From Agrobacterium tumefaciens (lineage in GTDB: Bacteria > Pseudomonadota > Alphaproteobacteria > Rhizobiales > Rhizobiaceae): a stretch of DNA of 64,000 nucleotides. The DNA is taken from the NCBI RefSeq assembly GCF_013337285.1, contig NZ_SUPW01000003.1, forward strand, positions 186,001-250,000, read 5' to 3'. Numbering within the stretch: the stretch's first letter is position 1; each line of letters starts with the position of its first letter. Both the position numbers and the translations under genes were made by a program. Of this stretch, positions 45,315 to 54,322 are shown piece after piece. The notes below the pieces were generated by a model. It made no database searches. It worked only from the letters and a program-made list of their open reading frames with translations, and was not told where the DNA came from.

Positions 45315-46583
45315 GTGAACCATTTTGGCTATATCGACGGCGTGCTGCACGCCGAAAACGTGCCCGTGCCTGAGATCGCCAAGGCGGTCGGCACGCCCTT
45401 TTACGTCTATTCCACCGCGACGCTGGAGCGCCACTACAAGGTGTTCTCCGGCGCTTTCGCCGATGTGGACGCCATGGTCTGTTACGCCATGAAGGCCAAT
45501 TCCAACCAGGCGGTGCTGAAGACGCTGGCAAAGCTCGGCGCTGGTATCGACGTCGTCTCCGGCGGCGAATTGCGCCGCGCGCTTGCCGCCGGTGTGCCGG
45601 CAAGCCGCATCATGTTTTCCGGCGTCGGCAAGACGGTTGCGGAAATGGATTATGCGCTGGATGTGGGCATTTATTGCTTCAACATCGAATCCGAGCCGGA
45701 ACTGGAAGTCCTCAACCTGCGCGCCGTGAAAGCGGGCAAGCGGGCGCATGTCTCCTTCCGTATCAATCCGGATGTGGATGCGCGCACCCACGCCAAGATT
45801 TCCACCGGCAAGAAGGAAAACAAGTTCGGCATTTCCTATGAGCGGGCGCGGGCGGTCTATGCCCATGCAGCCACTTTGCCCGGCATCCAAGTCACCGGCA
45901 TCGACATGCATATCGGCAGCCAGATCACCGAATTGCAGCCTTTCGAGGATGCCTTCCGGCTGCTGCGCGAACTCGTCGAGGCGCTGCGCGGGGATGGTCA
46001 TGCGATCAGCCACGTCGATATTGGCGGTGGTCTCGGCATTCCCTATCGCGAGGACAACAATCCGCCGCCGCTGCCGGATGCCTATGCGCATATCGTCAAG
46101 AACGAGCTGAAAAGCCTCAACTGCAAGATCATTACCGAACCGGGCCGCCTGATCGTCGGCAATGCCGGCATTCTGGTGACGGAAGTCATCTATGTGAAGG
46201 ATGGCGGTGACAAGACTTTCGTAATCGTCGACGGCGCGATGAACGATCTTATCCGTCCGACGCTTTACGAGGCCTATCACGGCATCCGTCCGGTGGTGCA
46301 GCCGTCCGAGAACGCGCCGCGCATCAAGGCCGATATTGTCGGCCCGGTCTGCGAAACCGGCGATTATCTGGCGCTGGATCGCGAGATGGCAGCACCTCAG
46401 CCGGGCGATCTGATCGCCGTCAGCTCTGCCGGTGCCTATGGTGCGGTGCAGGCAGGCACCTACAACTCGCGCCTGCTGGTTCCAGAAGTGCTTGTGAAGG
46501 ACGACAAGTTCCACGTCATCCGTCCGCGCGGCACCTATGAGGAGCTGATCGCGCTCGATTCAGTGCCGGCCTGGCTCGACTGA
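45315..46583 (+). CDS. lysA: Diaminopimelate decarboxylase
   Basis: 422 residues, fold III PLP decarboxylase. CYAMKANSNQ (Lys that forms the Schiff base), HIGSQITEL, IDIGGGLG region as DIGGGLGIPY, EPGRLIVGNAG, GPVCETGDYLA (active-site Cys), GAYGAVQAGTYNSRL. Decarboxylates meso-diaminopimelate to lysine. Probably co-transcribed with lptM. Confidence 0.96.
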   Translation: MNHFGYIDGVLHAENVPVPEIAKAVGTPFYVYSTATLERHYKVFSGAFADVDAMVCYAMKANSNQAVLKTLAKLGAGIDVVSGGELRRALAAGVPASRIMFSGVGKTVAEMDYALDVGIYCFNIESEPELEVLNLRAVKAGKRAHVSFRINPDVDARTHAKISTGKKENKFGISYERARAVYAHAATLPGIQVTGIDMHIGSQITELQPFEDAFRLLRELVEALRGDGHAISHVDIGGGLGIPYREDNNPPPLPDAYAHIVKNELKSLNCKIITEPGRLIVGNAGILVTEVIYVKDGGDKTFVIVDGAMNDLIRPTLYEAYHGIRPVVQPSENAPRIKADIVGPVCETGDYLALDREMAAPQPGDLIAVSSAGAYGAVQAGTYNSRLLVPEVLVKDDKFHVIRPRGTYEELIALDSVPAWLD

Positions 46584-46762
46584 ACCGGCTTTATATCCCG
46601 TTTGGCCGATCACAATTGAGCGAAGCTGCCTAAAAAATGGGGGTTAGCACTTAGCTGCCCTCGTCTTCGCCACAAACAATGTTATCCTTACCTTTCGTAA
46701 TCCAAACAGCTCGCCGTTCCGGGAATGGCGTTTGACGTGGCCAGAACCGGGAGAACGGATTG

Positions 46763-49456
46763 ATGACCACAGCCGGTAAGGACAGCACAGGCAGAAAGCG
46801 CCCGACCGGCGCATTCGCGCAGCGGCCGGACCTTGCCCGCCGGGTTGCGGCCAAGCGCTTCTTCGCAAAAATCGTGCTGTTTTCGGAAAAAGTAGCGCCG
46901 AAGACGTTGTGGCCGCTGTCCATCGCTGCCGTGTTTCTGGCACTCGCCTGGTTCGGCCTTTACCGGCACATGCCGGATTTCCTGCGCCTCGGCATCGTTT
47001 TCGTTCTGGTTTTCGCTTTCATCACCACCGTCCTGCCGATCCTGCGGCTGAAATGGCCGACGGACAATGACGCCTCCCGCCTGCTGGAGGAACGCAATGG
47101 CATGGCGCACCAGCCGGTCGGCGTGCAGGAGGACGAACCGGCCTTCGATACGCCTTTTTCCCGCACGCTGTGGAAAGAACACCAGATCCGCATGGCGGAA
47201 CGCATCGCCGCGCTCAATGCCGGCCTGCCGAAACCCGATATCGCCCGCCACGACCGTCTGGCGCTACGTGCCATTCCGGCGCTGCTTCTGGTCACTGCTT
47301 TCGGTTTTTCCTATTCCAATGGTGCAGGCACGGTTGCCGATGCCTTCCGCAGCCGACCTGCGGTTGGGCCACTCGATCCCGATATTCGTCTTGACGCCTG
47401 GGTGACGCCGCCCGCCTATACCGGCCGCGCGCCGATTTTTCTGACGGGACGCGACGCAACCAACCGCGACGCGGTTTCCGTGCCGCAATCCTCCAAGCTG
47501 ACGATCCGCATGACCGGTGGTGATGGCGGGGAGGAAGTGACATTCGAGCCCGAAATGGCGGGCGCCCTCCAAAAGCTCATCCCCGAAGCGGCGCGCGCGG
47601 ACAGCGCAAGTGGCGATGTTGCGGTTCAAACGCCGACCCGCTCGGCTGATCAGCCCGTCACGCCACGCACCTTTGCCATGGATGTGACCGAAAGTGGCAT
47701 GATTACCGCCAATGGCGAACAATGGCTGTTCAACGTCATTCCCGACCAGCCGCCGACGATCGCCTTCGACAATATGCCACGCCGCGCCGTCAACGGTGCG
47801 CTGGAAGTGGGCTTCACCGCCAAGGATGATTACGGCCTGAAGGAAGCCCACGCCATCATCGAGCCGCTCGACATTGCGGAGGGTGCGACGGCACTTTACC
47901 CAGCGCCGGAATTCAAGCTCGATCTGCCGCGGCAAAACAATCGCGAGATAAAGGGCCTGACCAGCCGCAACCTGACCGAACATCCGATGGCGGGCAAGCG
48001 GGTGCGCATCACGCTCGTCGCAACGGACGGTGCCGGCCAGACCGGCCGCAGCCCCGCGCATGAGATGGTGCTGCCGGGCCGCAATTTCTCCGAACCGCTG
48101 GCGGCGTCCATTGCCGAACAGCGGCAGATCTTCTCGCTGGATACACGCCAGATGCCGAAGGCGATCGCCTATAACGAGGCGGTGGGAATGCGCCCCGAAG
48201 AAACCATTCCCAACACCACGCATTATCTGCTGCTGCAATCGGCGCAGACCCGCATGCGGCTTGCCTACAATGAGGAAATGCTGAAGAACACGTCGGATTA
48301 CCTCTGGGAGATTGCGCTCGGCATCGAGGATGGCGATCTTTCGCAGGCAGAAAAACGACTGCGCGATGCCCAGACAGCGCTTTCCGAGGCGCTTCAGCGT
48401 AATGCCTCCGACGAGGAGGTCGCCAAGCTGATGCAGGAATTGCGCGAGGCGATGCAGCAATTCATGAGCGAAATGGCCCAGCGCATGCAGAATGCGCCGC
48501 AGGCCAACATGAACCAACAGGCGCAGAATGTATTGCGCCAGCGCGATCTGGAAAACATGATGAACCAGATCGAGAACCTTGCCCGTTCCGGCAATCGCGA
48601 TGCGGCGCAGGAGATGCTTTCGCAGCTGCAGCGCATGATGAACAATCTGCAGGCGGGCAGGCCGCAACGTCAGGGCCAGCAGGGACAGCAGCAGAGCAGC
48701 AAGATGCGCCAGCAGATCGACAAGCTCGGCGAAATTCTGCAACAGCAGCAGAAGCTGATGGATGAGACCTTCAAGCTCGATCAGTCGCTTCGCGACCGCA
48801 TGCAGCGCGGTGACCCCCAGCAGGACGGCGACGGCGAAGAGCCGCAGACGGGCGAAAACGGCCAGCAGCCGCAGCAGGGCCAGCAAGGCCAGCAAGGCGA
48901 GAATGGTCAGCAGGGCGGACAGAACGGCGAGCAGATGACCGCCGAACAATTGCGCGAGGCGCTGAAGAACCTGAGAGCGCAGCAGGATGCGCTCGGCAAG
49001 CAGCTCGGCGAATTGCAGCAGGGCCTGCGTGATCTCGGCATGGAACCGGGCGAAAACTTCGGCAAGGCGCAGCAGGAAATGCAGGGCGCCGGCGAGGCGC
49101 TCGGCAAAAGCCAGGGCGAGCAGGCGGTCGAAGGTCAGGGTAATGCGCTAAACGCGCTGCGTCAGGGCGCGCAGGATATGATGGGCCAGATCATGCAGGC
49201 CATGCGCCAGCAGGGTCAGCAACCCGGACAGGGGCAGGAAGGCATGGCCGGCCAGGGCGGACAGAACGGCCGCGACCCGCTCGGCCGCCCGCGCAGCACC
49301 ACCGGCCCGGATTTCGGCGATCAGGTGAAGGTGCCTGATGAAATCGACGTGCAACGCGCCCGCGAAATTCTCGAAGCCATCCGCGAAAAGCTCGGCAACA
49401 ACCCGCCCGGTGAAATCGAACGGCGTTATCTGGAGCGGTTGCTGGATATTCGGTGA
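46763..49456 (+). CDS. Large DUF4175 / TIGR02302-type membrane-associated protein
   Basis: 897 residues. One or two N-terminal membrane helices (WPLSIAAVFLALAWFGLY; LGIVFVLVFAFITTVLPIL), a periplasmic beta-rich middle with DAWVTPPAYTGRAPIFL and MDVTESGMITANGEQWLFNV, then a long C-terminal helical region extremely rich in Gln, Gly and Met (about residues 560-860, many QQGQQGQ blocks), ending in a conserved ReP-helical tail with YLERLLDIR. The family is rhizobial/alphaproteobacterial and of unknown function; cell envelope is suspected. Confidence 0.85.
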   Translation: MTTAGKDSTGRKRPTGAFAQRPDLARRVAAKRFFAKIVLFSEKVAPKTLWPLSIAAVFLALAWFGLYRHMPDFLRLGIVFVLVFAFITTVLPILRLKWPTDNDASRLLEERNGMAHQPVGVQEDEPAFDTPFSRTLWKEHQIRMAERIAALNAGLPKPDIARHDRLALRAIPALLLVTAFGFSYSNGAGTVADAFRSRPAVGPLDPDIRLDAWVTPPAYTGRAPIFLTGRDATNRDAVSVPQSSKLTIRMTGGDGGEEVTFEPEMAGALQKLIPEAARADSASGDVAVQTPTRSADQPVTPRTFAMDVTESGMITANGEQWLFNVIPDQPPTIAFDNMPRRAVNGALEVGFTAKDDYGLKEAHAIIEPLDIAEGATALYPAPEFKLDLPRQNNREIKGLTSRNLTEHPMAGKRVRITLVATDGAGQTGRSPAHEMVLPGRNFSEPLAASIAEQRQIFSLDTRQMPKAIAYNEAVGMRPEETIPNTTHYLLLQSAQTRMRLAYNEEMLKNTSDYLWEIALGIEDGDLSQAEKRLRDAQTALSEALQRNASDEEVAKLMQELREAMQQFMSEMAQRMQNAPQANMNQQAQNVLRQRDLENMMNQIENLARSGNRDAAQEMLSQLQRMMNNLQAGRPQRQGQQGQQQSSKMRQQIDKLGEILQQQQKLMDETFKLDQSLRDRMQRGDPQQDGDGEEPQTGENGQQPQQGQQGQQGENGQQGGQNGEQMTAEQLREALKNLRAQQDALGKQLGELQQGLRDLGMEPGENFGKAQQEMQGAGEALGKSQGEQAVEGQGNALNALRQGAQDMMGQIMQAMRQQGQQPGQGQEGMAGQGGQNGRDPLGRPRSTTGPDFGDQVKVPDEIDVQRAREILEAIREKLGNNPPGEIERRYLERLLDIR

Positions 49457-49510
49457 GCGTTGCGCACAATCGTAGTGCACTTCGATACGTCCTCAGAGCT
49501 AAAATTTTTC

Positions 49511-49624
49511 CGTCATGCCGGACTTGATCCGGCATCCAGCCGCAGCGCGTCTGCGCGGCGAGAAGAAGTTCTTTCAGCCCAAGGACTTGGGCTGGCTAGA
49601 TTCCGGCTCAGGGCCGGAATGACG
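49511..49624. repeat. Palindromic intergenic mosaic element (RIME-like)
   Basis: About 114 bp whose two ends are inverted repeats of each other (CGTCATGCCGG and CCGGAATGACG, one mismatch) and which contains further hairpins: ATGCCGG/CCGGCAT (49515-49535), GCCGC/GCGGC (49539-49559), CAGCCCAAG/CTTGGGCTG (49575-49594), ATTCCGGC/GCCGGAAT (49600-49620). The pattern matches rhizobial interspersed mosaic elements, which are mobile-looking repeats found between genes. Confidence 0.75.
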
Positions 49625-49667
49625 AAGGTGGGGAATTGCGCAGAGCCAGAGGATGAGTAAGACCAAC

Positions 49668-49692
49668 AAAAAAGGCGGCCCGCAGGCCGCCC
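49668..49692 (-). terminator. Rho-independent terminator of cpdR
   Basis: Stem GGCGGCC/GGCCGCC with a 4-nt loop, followed on the minus strand by TTTTTTG. Lies 25 nt beyond the cpdR stop. Confidence 0.85.
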
Positions 49693-49716
49693 TTTCAGTC
49701 TCAGTAATCTTCTCGT

Positions 49717-50076
49717 TCACGCCGCCAGCGCCCGCGCCACAGCCTTGCGAATATCCGGCAGCGCAAAGGGCTTGGAAACCACGTCCACAATCTTCGTCGC
49801 CAGATCATCAGCGCGTTCGCGCTGTTCGGCATAACCGGTCATCAGCAGGATGCGCATGGCCGGGAAGCGTTCGGCGGCGCGGTGCGCCAGCTCGATGCCA
49901 TCCATGACCGGCATGCGGATATCCGAAAGAAGAAGATCGAAACTGGTCTCCTGAAGTTTTTCCAACCCCTGCTCGCCATCGGCCGCCTCATGGGTCTCGT
50001 GACCGTCGAGACGCAGCGCGCGGGCGACGAAAGCCCGCAATGCATCCTCGTCTTCGGTAATCAGAATTTTCGCCAT
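49717..50076 (-). CDS. cpdR: Response-regulator CpdR
   Basis: 119 residues, a stand-alone receiver domain. Acidic pocket ITEDEDA, phosphoacceptor Asp52 in LLLSDIRMP, Thr in LLMTGYAEQ, Lys in VVSKPF. The C-terminus ends in ALAA; the terminal Ala-Ala is the ClpXP tag by which CpdR is degraded. In Caulobacter and Sinorhizobium CpdR localises ClpXP and controls cell-cycle proteolysis under the CckA-ChpT phosphorelay. Single gene, with its own terminator. Confidence 0.95.
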   Translation of the reverse strand: MAKILITEDEDALRAFVARALRLDGHETHEAADGEQGLEKLQETSFDLLLSDIRMPVMDGIELAHRAAERFPAMRILLMTGYAEQRERADDLATKIVDVVSKPFALPDIRKAVARALAA

Positions 50077-50218
50077 TAATCATTGCTCCTGGGCATCATT
50101 TCCAGCCGTGAGCAACATCGCAGGCTCCTCTTTTCAAGAGGTAAACACCCGAGCCTTGGCTGGGTGAATGGTTAATGAGGCGTCTCCGTCCTGTGCCGTT
50201 CCGGCACGGCGACAGGGA

Positions 50219-50761
50219 TCAGGCGTCGCCGGTCACGACGCCGACGAAGGGCAGTTCGCGGAAGGCATAGGCCACGTCCATGCCGTAACCAACGACAAAA
50301 TAATCCGGGCATTCAAAGCCGACATAATCGGCCTCCAGATCTTCCTTGCGCTTGACCTTCTTGTCCAGCAGCACGGCGATGGTAACGTTACGCGCACCGC
50401 GCTCAAACAACAGTTCCTTGGCGAAACGCAGCGTGCGGCCGGATTCGAGAATATCGTCGACCAGAAGAACGTCGCGGTCCTTCACGTCGCTGTCGATATC
50501 CTTGACGATCCGCACCCCTTGCGAGACCGTGCCGGCGCCATAGCTAGACAGCGTAATGAATTCGACTTCGGGGGCAAGGCCGCTATCATGCAGTGCGCGG
50601 ATAAGATCGGCCGCGAAAATAAACGATCCCTTGAGCACGGCGATGACCAGCAAATCCTTGGTCGGGCCACCGGCAATGTGCTTGGCCATATCGCGATTGC
50701 GCTCGGCGATCTGCTCGGCGGTATAAAGCGGCTCGATGTTTTTTCCACGGACGACGGGCAT
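50219..50761 (-). CDS. hpt: Hypoxanthine phosphoribosyltransferase
   Basis: 180 residues. PRPP-binding DVLLVDDILESGRTL (the Asp-Asp pair plus loop), VIAVLKGSFIFAADLIRAL, RNVTIAVLLDKKVKRKEDL, and YVGFECPDYFVVGYGMD. Salvages hypoxanthine/guanine with PRPP. The gene stands alone between cpdR and a divergent pair, with a GTGCCG/CGGCAC hairpin after its end that may terminate it. Confidence 0.94.
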   Translation of the reverse strand: MPVVRGKNIEPLYTAEQIAERNRDMAKHIAGGPTKDLLVIAVLKGSFIFAADLIRALHDSGLAPEVEFITLSSYGAGTVSQGVRIVKDIDSDVKDRDVLLVDDILESGRTLRFAKELLFERGARNVTIAVLLDKKVKRKEDLEADYVGFECPDYFVVGYGMDVAYAFRELPFVGVVTGDA

Positions 50762-50831
50762 TCTTTCTCCTGTGCTGCGCCTCGCTGATTTTACCTTTCA
50801 GTAAAAATACGAAGACCACGCGTTAGCACAG

Positions 50832-51509
50832 TCAACGTTCGGACGCACCCGCCTCGACAAAGGAAAGCTTGATCTCCGGCGTTTTTCCACCGGGATGGCG
50901 CAACTTTGCCGAAAAACCGTGGCTGAAACCGGGCTGCATCTCTCTCACCGGCGGCTCGATGACCATGCTGGCCACCAGTTGCCCCTTGGCAACAAAGAGA
51001 TCGGCACGCAGTGCCGGCACCTCTTCGAGGGCAGTGCCGTTATTTTCCACGATGCCACTAATGAGCAGGACATCCATGCCGCCCGCCTCCTGCGGCGTGA
51101 TGGTGACATGGGAAATGGCGAGCGGGTTTACCGGTGCCGCAACCGCCGTTTTTTCCGGCACGACCACCGACAGGCCACCCGAGCAAACGAAAACTAAAAT
51201 GGCAAGCCCGGCAACCAGCGCCGAATAGGCATCCGCCGACAGGCGCGACAATTTGCGATCCACCCAGCCGATGAAGGCAAGGCCGAGAATGCCGACGCTG
51301 ACCGTCGGTTTTGCCATCTGCCGCCGCGCCGCGCCGCGATTGTCGTTTCCGGGCTGGCGCGCACGGTTTTCCTTGATGGTGACAAATTCCGCGTCTACCA
51401 CGTCGTGGTCTGGATTTGCCGCCCGCGTCGTTCGACGCGACGGCGTCTCCGGCATCAGGAGGTCGAAATCGAATGCCGCTTGCCGGCGAGATGAACGGAA
51501 CATAGCCAT
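50832..51509 (-). CDS. Hypothetical membrane protein with C-terminal DUF3426-like region
   Basis: 225 residues from an ATG with AAGGA. Charged N-terminus, one membrane helix (AYSALVAGLAILVFVCSGGLSVVV), then a periplasmic domain LAISHVTITPQEAGGMDVLLISGIVENNGTALEEVPALRADLF, which resembles DUF3426. In many rhizobia such a protein begins with a zinc ribbon; none is visible here. Divergent from ftsE; the promoter region is shared. Confidence 0.65.
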   Translation of the reverse strand: MAMFRSSRRQAAFDFDLLMPETPSRRTTRAANPDHDVVDAEFVTIKENRARQPGNDNRGAARRQMAKPTVSVGILGLAFIGWVDRKLSRLSADAYSALVAGLAILVFVCSGGLSVVVPEKTAVAAPVNPLAISHVTITPQEAGGMDVLLISGIVENNGTALEEVPALRADLFVAKGQLVASMVIEPPVREMQPGFSHGFSAKLRHPGGKTPEIKLSFVEAGASER

Positions 51510-51704
51510 AGAATTCCTTGGGTGAGGTTTTCCGGCCCGCAAAACTGGGCATTGCAACGAATCCTGCCAAGTTTTAAATTTAATTGGTTAATGCTTCGCA
51601 AAAACGGCTCGCACAGGCCACCGGAACCGGGTTACACCGCGACGTCCGACCCTCGTGCGCCAGCGGCTTGCGAACCACCACGAACCGAAGAGACTGGAAG
51701 TCCG

Positions 51705-52364
51705 TTGATCCATTTCGAAAATGTCGGGTTGCGTTACGGCATGGGACCCGAGATCCTGAGGGACATGACCTTCGACATTCCCAAGGGCTCGTTCCAGTTT
51801 CTGACCGGCCCCTCGGGTGCGGGCAAGACCTCGCTGCTGCGCATGCTGTTGATGTCGCTGCAGCCGACACGCGGCCATATCCGCATGTTCAACCGCGATG
51901 TGTCGCGCATTCCGCGCAGTGAGCTGCCGATGTTGCGCCGCCGCGTCGGCATCGTCTTTCAGGATTTCCGCCTGCTGGATCATCTGACGACCTATGAGAA
52001 TGTCGCCCTGCCGCTGCGCGTGCGCGGCAAGGAAGAAAGCGCATACCGCAACGACGTGATCGAGCTTCTGAAATGGGTTGGGCTTGGCGAGCGCATCAAC
52101 GTGCTGCCGGCCATCCTGTCCGGTGGCGAAAAGCAGCGCGCCGCCATTGCCCGCGCCCTGATGGACCAGCCGGAAATTCTGCTGGCCGACGAGCCGACCG
52201 GTAACGTCGATCCGCCCATGGCCAAACGCCTTCTCAACCTCTTCCTTGAACTCAACCGGCTGGGTACGGCTGTCGTCATCGCAACCCATGATTTCGCGCT
52301 GATGGACCAGATCGACGCGCGCCGGATGATCCTGACCGAAGGGCGGCTCGACATCTATGAATGA
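51705..52364 (+). CDS. ftsE: Cell division ATP-binding protein FtsE
   Basis: 219 residues from a TTG with TGGAAG at 5 nt; the length agrees with E. coli FtsE (222). An ATG at 51591 would add 38 residues. Walker A GPSGAGKT, signature LSGGEKQR, Walker B ILLADEPTGNVD, H-loop THDFALMD. With FtsX it regulates peptidoglycan hydrolases at the septum. It overlaps ftsX by 8 nt. Confidence 0.9.
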   Translation: MIHFENVGLRYGMGPEILRDMTFDIPKGSFQFLTGPSGAGKTSLLRMLLMSLQPTRGHIRMFNRDVSRIPRSELPMLRRRVGIVFQDFRLLDHLTTYENVALPLRVRGKEESAYRNDVIELLKWVGLGERINVLPAILSGGEKQRAAIARALMDQPEILLADEPTGNVDPPMAKRLLNLFLELNRLGTAVVIATHDFALMDQIDARRMILTEGRLDIYE

Positions 52365-53364
52365 GATCACCCGCAAACAATTGACGCCAGAAGCGGCCCA
52401 GCCGAAGCGCCCGCCCATGCGCATCCGCCCCATGGCACCCATCCTGCCGCCGTCGAACATTCAGGGCAATGCGCTGATGGTGGTGATTGCCATCATGGCG
52501 TTTCTCGCCTGCCTGACACTCGGCGCCGTCTCCATGGTGCGCGCCACAGCCGCCACCTGGCAGAGCCAGATTTCCCGCGAGATCACCATCCAGATCAAGC
52601 CCGAGGACGGACTGGATATGAATGCGGCGCTCACCAAGGCGCGCAATCTCGCGCTTACCTTCGTCGGCACGCGGGATGGCACGATCCTCGACGATGCAGC
52701 CACTGCGCGCCTGCTCGAACCATGGCTCGGCAGCGGTCTCGATCTTTCCGAGCTGCCCATACCGCGCCTCGTCGTCATCACCATCGACGAAAACAACCCA
52801 CCCGATTTTCAGGCGATGCGGGACATGCTGAAGGCCGAGCTGCCGCAGGCGTTTCTGGACGACCACCGCACATGGGTGGACAGGCTGGTCTCCATGGCCA
52901 GAACCACGGTCATGATCGGCCTCGGCGTTCTGATCCTCGTTTTCACCGCCATGGTGTTGACGGTGGTGTTTGCGACGCGCGGGGCGCTTTCCGGCAACCG
53001 GCATATCGTCGAGGTGCTGCATTTCGTGGGGGCGGAAAGCAGCTTTGTGGCGAGGGAATTCCAGAAACACTTCCTGAAGATCAGCCTTAAGGGAGCGGCG
53101 GCAGGCGGCGCCCTTGCCGCAGCGGTTTTCCTGGCTGCCGGTTTCTGGCAATCGAGTACGGTCGCCACGCCGCAGAGCGATCAGGCGAGCGCGCTTTTTG
53201 GCTCCTTTTCAGTTGGTCTCGGCGGCTATATCGGCATCGCCACAACGATGATCGTCATCGCGCTTCTCACCACCATCACGGCGCGCGTGACCGTCATCCG
53301 AACCATCGACGATATCGACCGCGTCCGCTCCGATCCGTCGAAAAGTGACGGCCTCACATCGTGA
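52357..53364 (+). CDS. ftsX: Cell division protein FtsX
   Basis: 335 residues. Proline-rich N-terminal extension, four membrane helices (GNALMVVIAIMAFLACLTLGAVSMV; MIGLGVLILVFTAMVLTVVF; AAAGGALAAAVFLAAGFW; IGIATTMIVIALLTTITARV) and an extracytoplasmic loop before the second helix. Forms the ABC-like complex with FtsE. Confidence 0.93.
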   Translation: MNEITRKQLTPEAAQPKRPPMRIRPMAPILPPSNIQGNALMVVIAIMAFLACLTLGAVSMVRATAATWQSQISREITIQIKPEDGLDMNAALTKARNLALTFVGTRDGTILDDAATARLLEPWLGSGLDLSELPIPRLVVITIDENNPPDFQAMRDMLKAELPQAFLDDHRTWVDRLVSMARTTVMIGLGVLILVFTAMVLTVVFATRGALSGNRHIVEVLHFVGAESSFVAREFQKHFLKISLKGAAAGGALAAAVFLAAGFWQSSTVATPQSDQASALFGSFSVGLGGYIGIATTMIVIALLTTITARVTVIRTIDDIDRVRSDPSKSDGLTS

Positions 53365-53482
53365 CCTTACGCCCCAAATCCCGTTGCAAACTGAAACGGT
53401 CACAAGCCGGATGTAACCTGCGGACGGTAGACAAAAATGCCTGTTCCTTGCCTTAATCGGCGAGTATTCAGGAGGAATGTTT

Positions 53483-54208
53483 GTGAGTCGAACAGACCAG
53501 GATCAGACGGCGACGCGATCGGCCAGAAAGGGCCTGTTGTCGCGGCGGGGTCCGTTGCGCCGTTTTATTCGCGGTATCATCCTGATTTGCGTCATTCTTT
53601 TCGGCATTTTTTTAGGTGGCTTCCTGTGGTTCGCCGATTCCGTCGCCTCAATGCGCCCGCCGGAGGGCACGAAGGGCGATGCCATCATCGTTCTGACCGG
53701 CGGCTATCAACGCATCGAACAGGCGGTCGGTCTGCTACGTGATGGCGTGGGCAAACGTTTACTGATTTCCGGCGTCAACCCCGCCACCACCCGCACGCAG
53801 ATCCGCAAGATGACGCAAGGCTCATCCGACATGTTTTCCTGCTGCGTGGATATGGGTTACAAGGCCATGGACACGATCGGCAATGCCAACGAAGCGGCAA
53901 GCTGGATACGCGATCACAACTATTCCTCGATCGTCGTCGTCACCAATAATTATCATATGCACCGCAGCCTGCATGAATTGCGCAGCGCCAGCCCGCAGAC
54001 GCGATTCATCGCCTATCCCGTCATCAGCGCCGATCTCGCCCGCACGAACTGGTTCGTGGAGCCGGATGTGGTCAGAACCATGCTCTACGAATATTTAAAG
54101 TTCGTGGCGGCAGCAGGACGCGACCTGACCGGCTTCGGCAAGGGCGATGGCCTGCGCAAGGCCGCCGCCGATCATTCCATGCCGAAGGTGGCGACCGCTT
54201 CTCCATGA
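53483..54208 (+). CDS. YdcF/SanA-family (DUF218) protein
   Basis: 241 residues from a GTG with GGAGGA (an ATG two codons earlier abuts the ribosome site). Basic N-terminus, one membrane anchor (FIRGIILICVILFGIFLGGFLWF), then a DUF218 domain: AIIVLTGGYQRIEQAVGLLRDGVGKRLLISGVN, IGNANEAASWIRDHNYSSIVVVTNNYHMHRSLHELR. The family includes SanA and ElyC, envelope proteins linked to peptidoglycan or lipid carrier metabolism. Confidence 0.87.
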   Translation: MSRTDQDQTATRSARKGLLSRRGPLRRFIRGIILICVILFGIFLGGFLWFADSVASMRPPEGTKGDAIIVLTGGYQRIEQAVGLLRDGVGKRLLISGVNPATTRTQIRKMTQGSSDMFSCCVDMGYKAMDTIGNANEAASWIRDHNYSSIVVVTNNYHMHRSLHELRSASPQTRFIAYPVISADLARTNWFVEPDVVRTMLYEYLKFVAAAGRDLTGFGKGDGLRKAAADHSMPKVATASP

Positions 54209-54322
54209 ACGGCAAGAAACGCGCTTGCTGCGGGACCTTGTTTTCGTGTAGGCGTCTGGCATCGGCATCCGGCATCGAGGCCATCAGAGCTTCGGAACGG
54301 CTGCGCCCCGGGAAGGTTGTTG

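Noticed and set aside
48650-49260. Apparent tandem repeats resembling a CRISPR-like or minisatellite array
   Set aside because: They are in-frame CAG/GGC-rich codons encoding the Gln/Gly-rich tail of the DUF4175 protein, with no regular repeat-spacer structure.
50127-50141. Small CCTCTT/AAGAGG hairpin upstream of cpdR
   Set aside because: Only 6 bp, no T-run, and located upstream of cpdR on its coding strand; likely chance.
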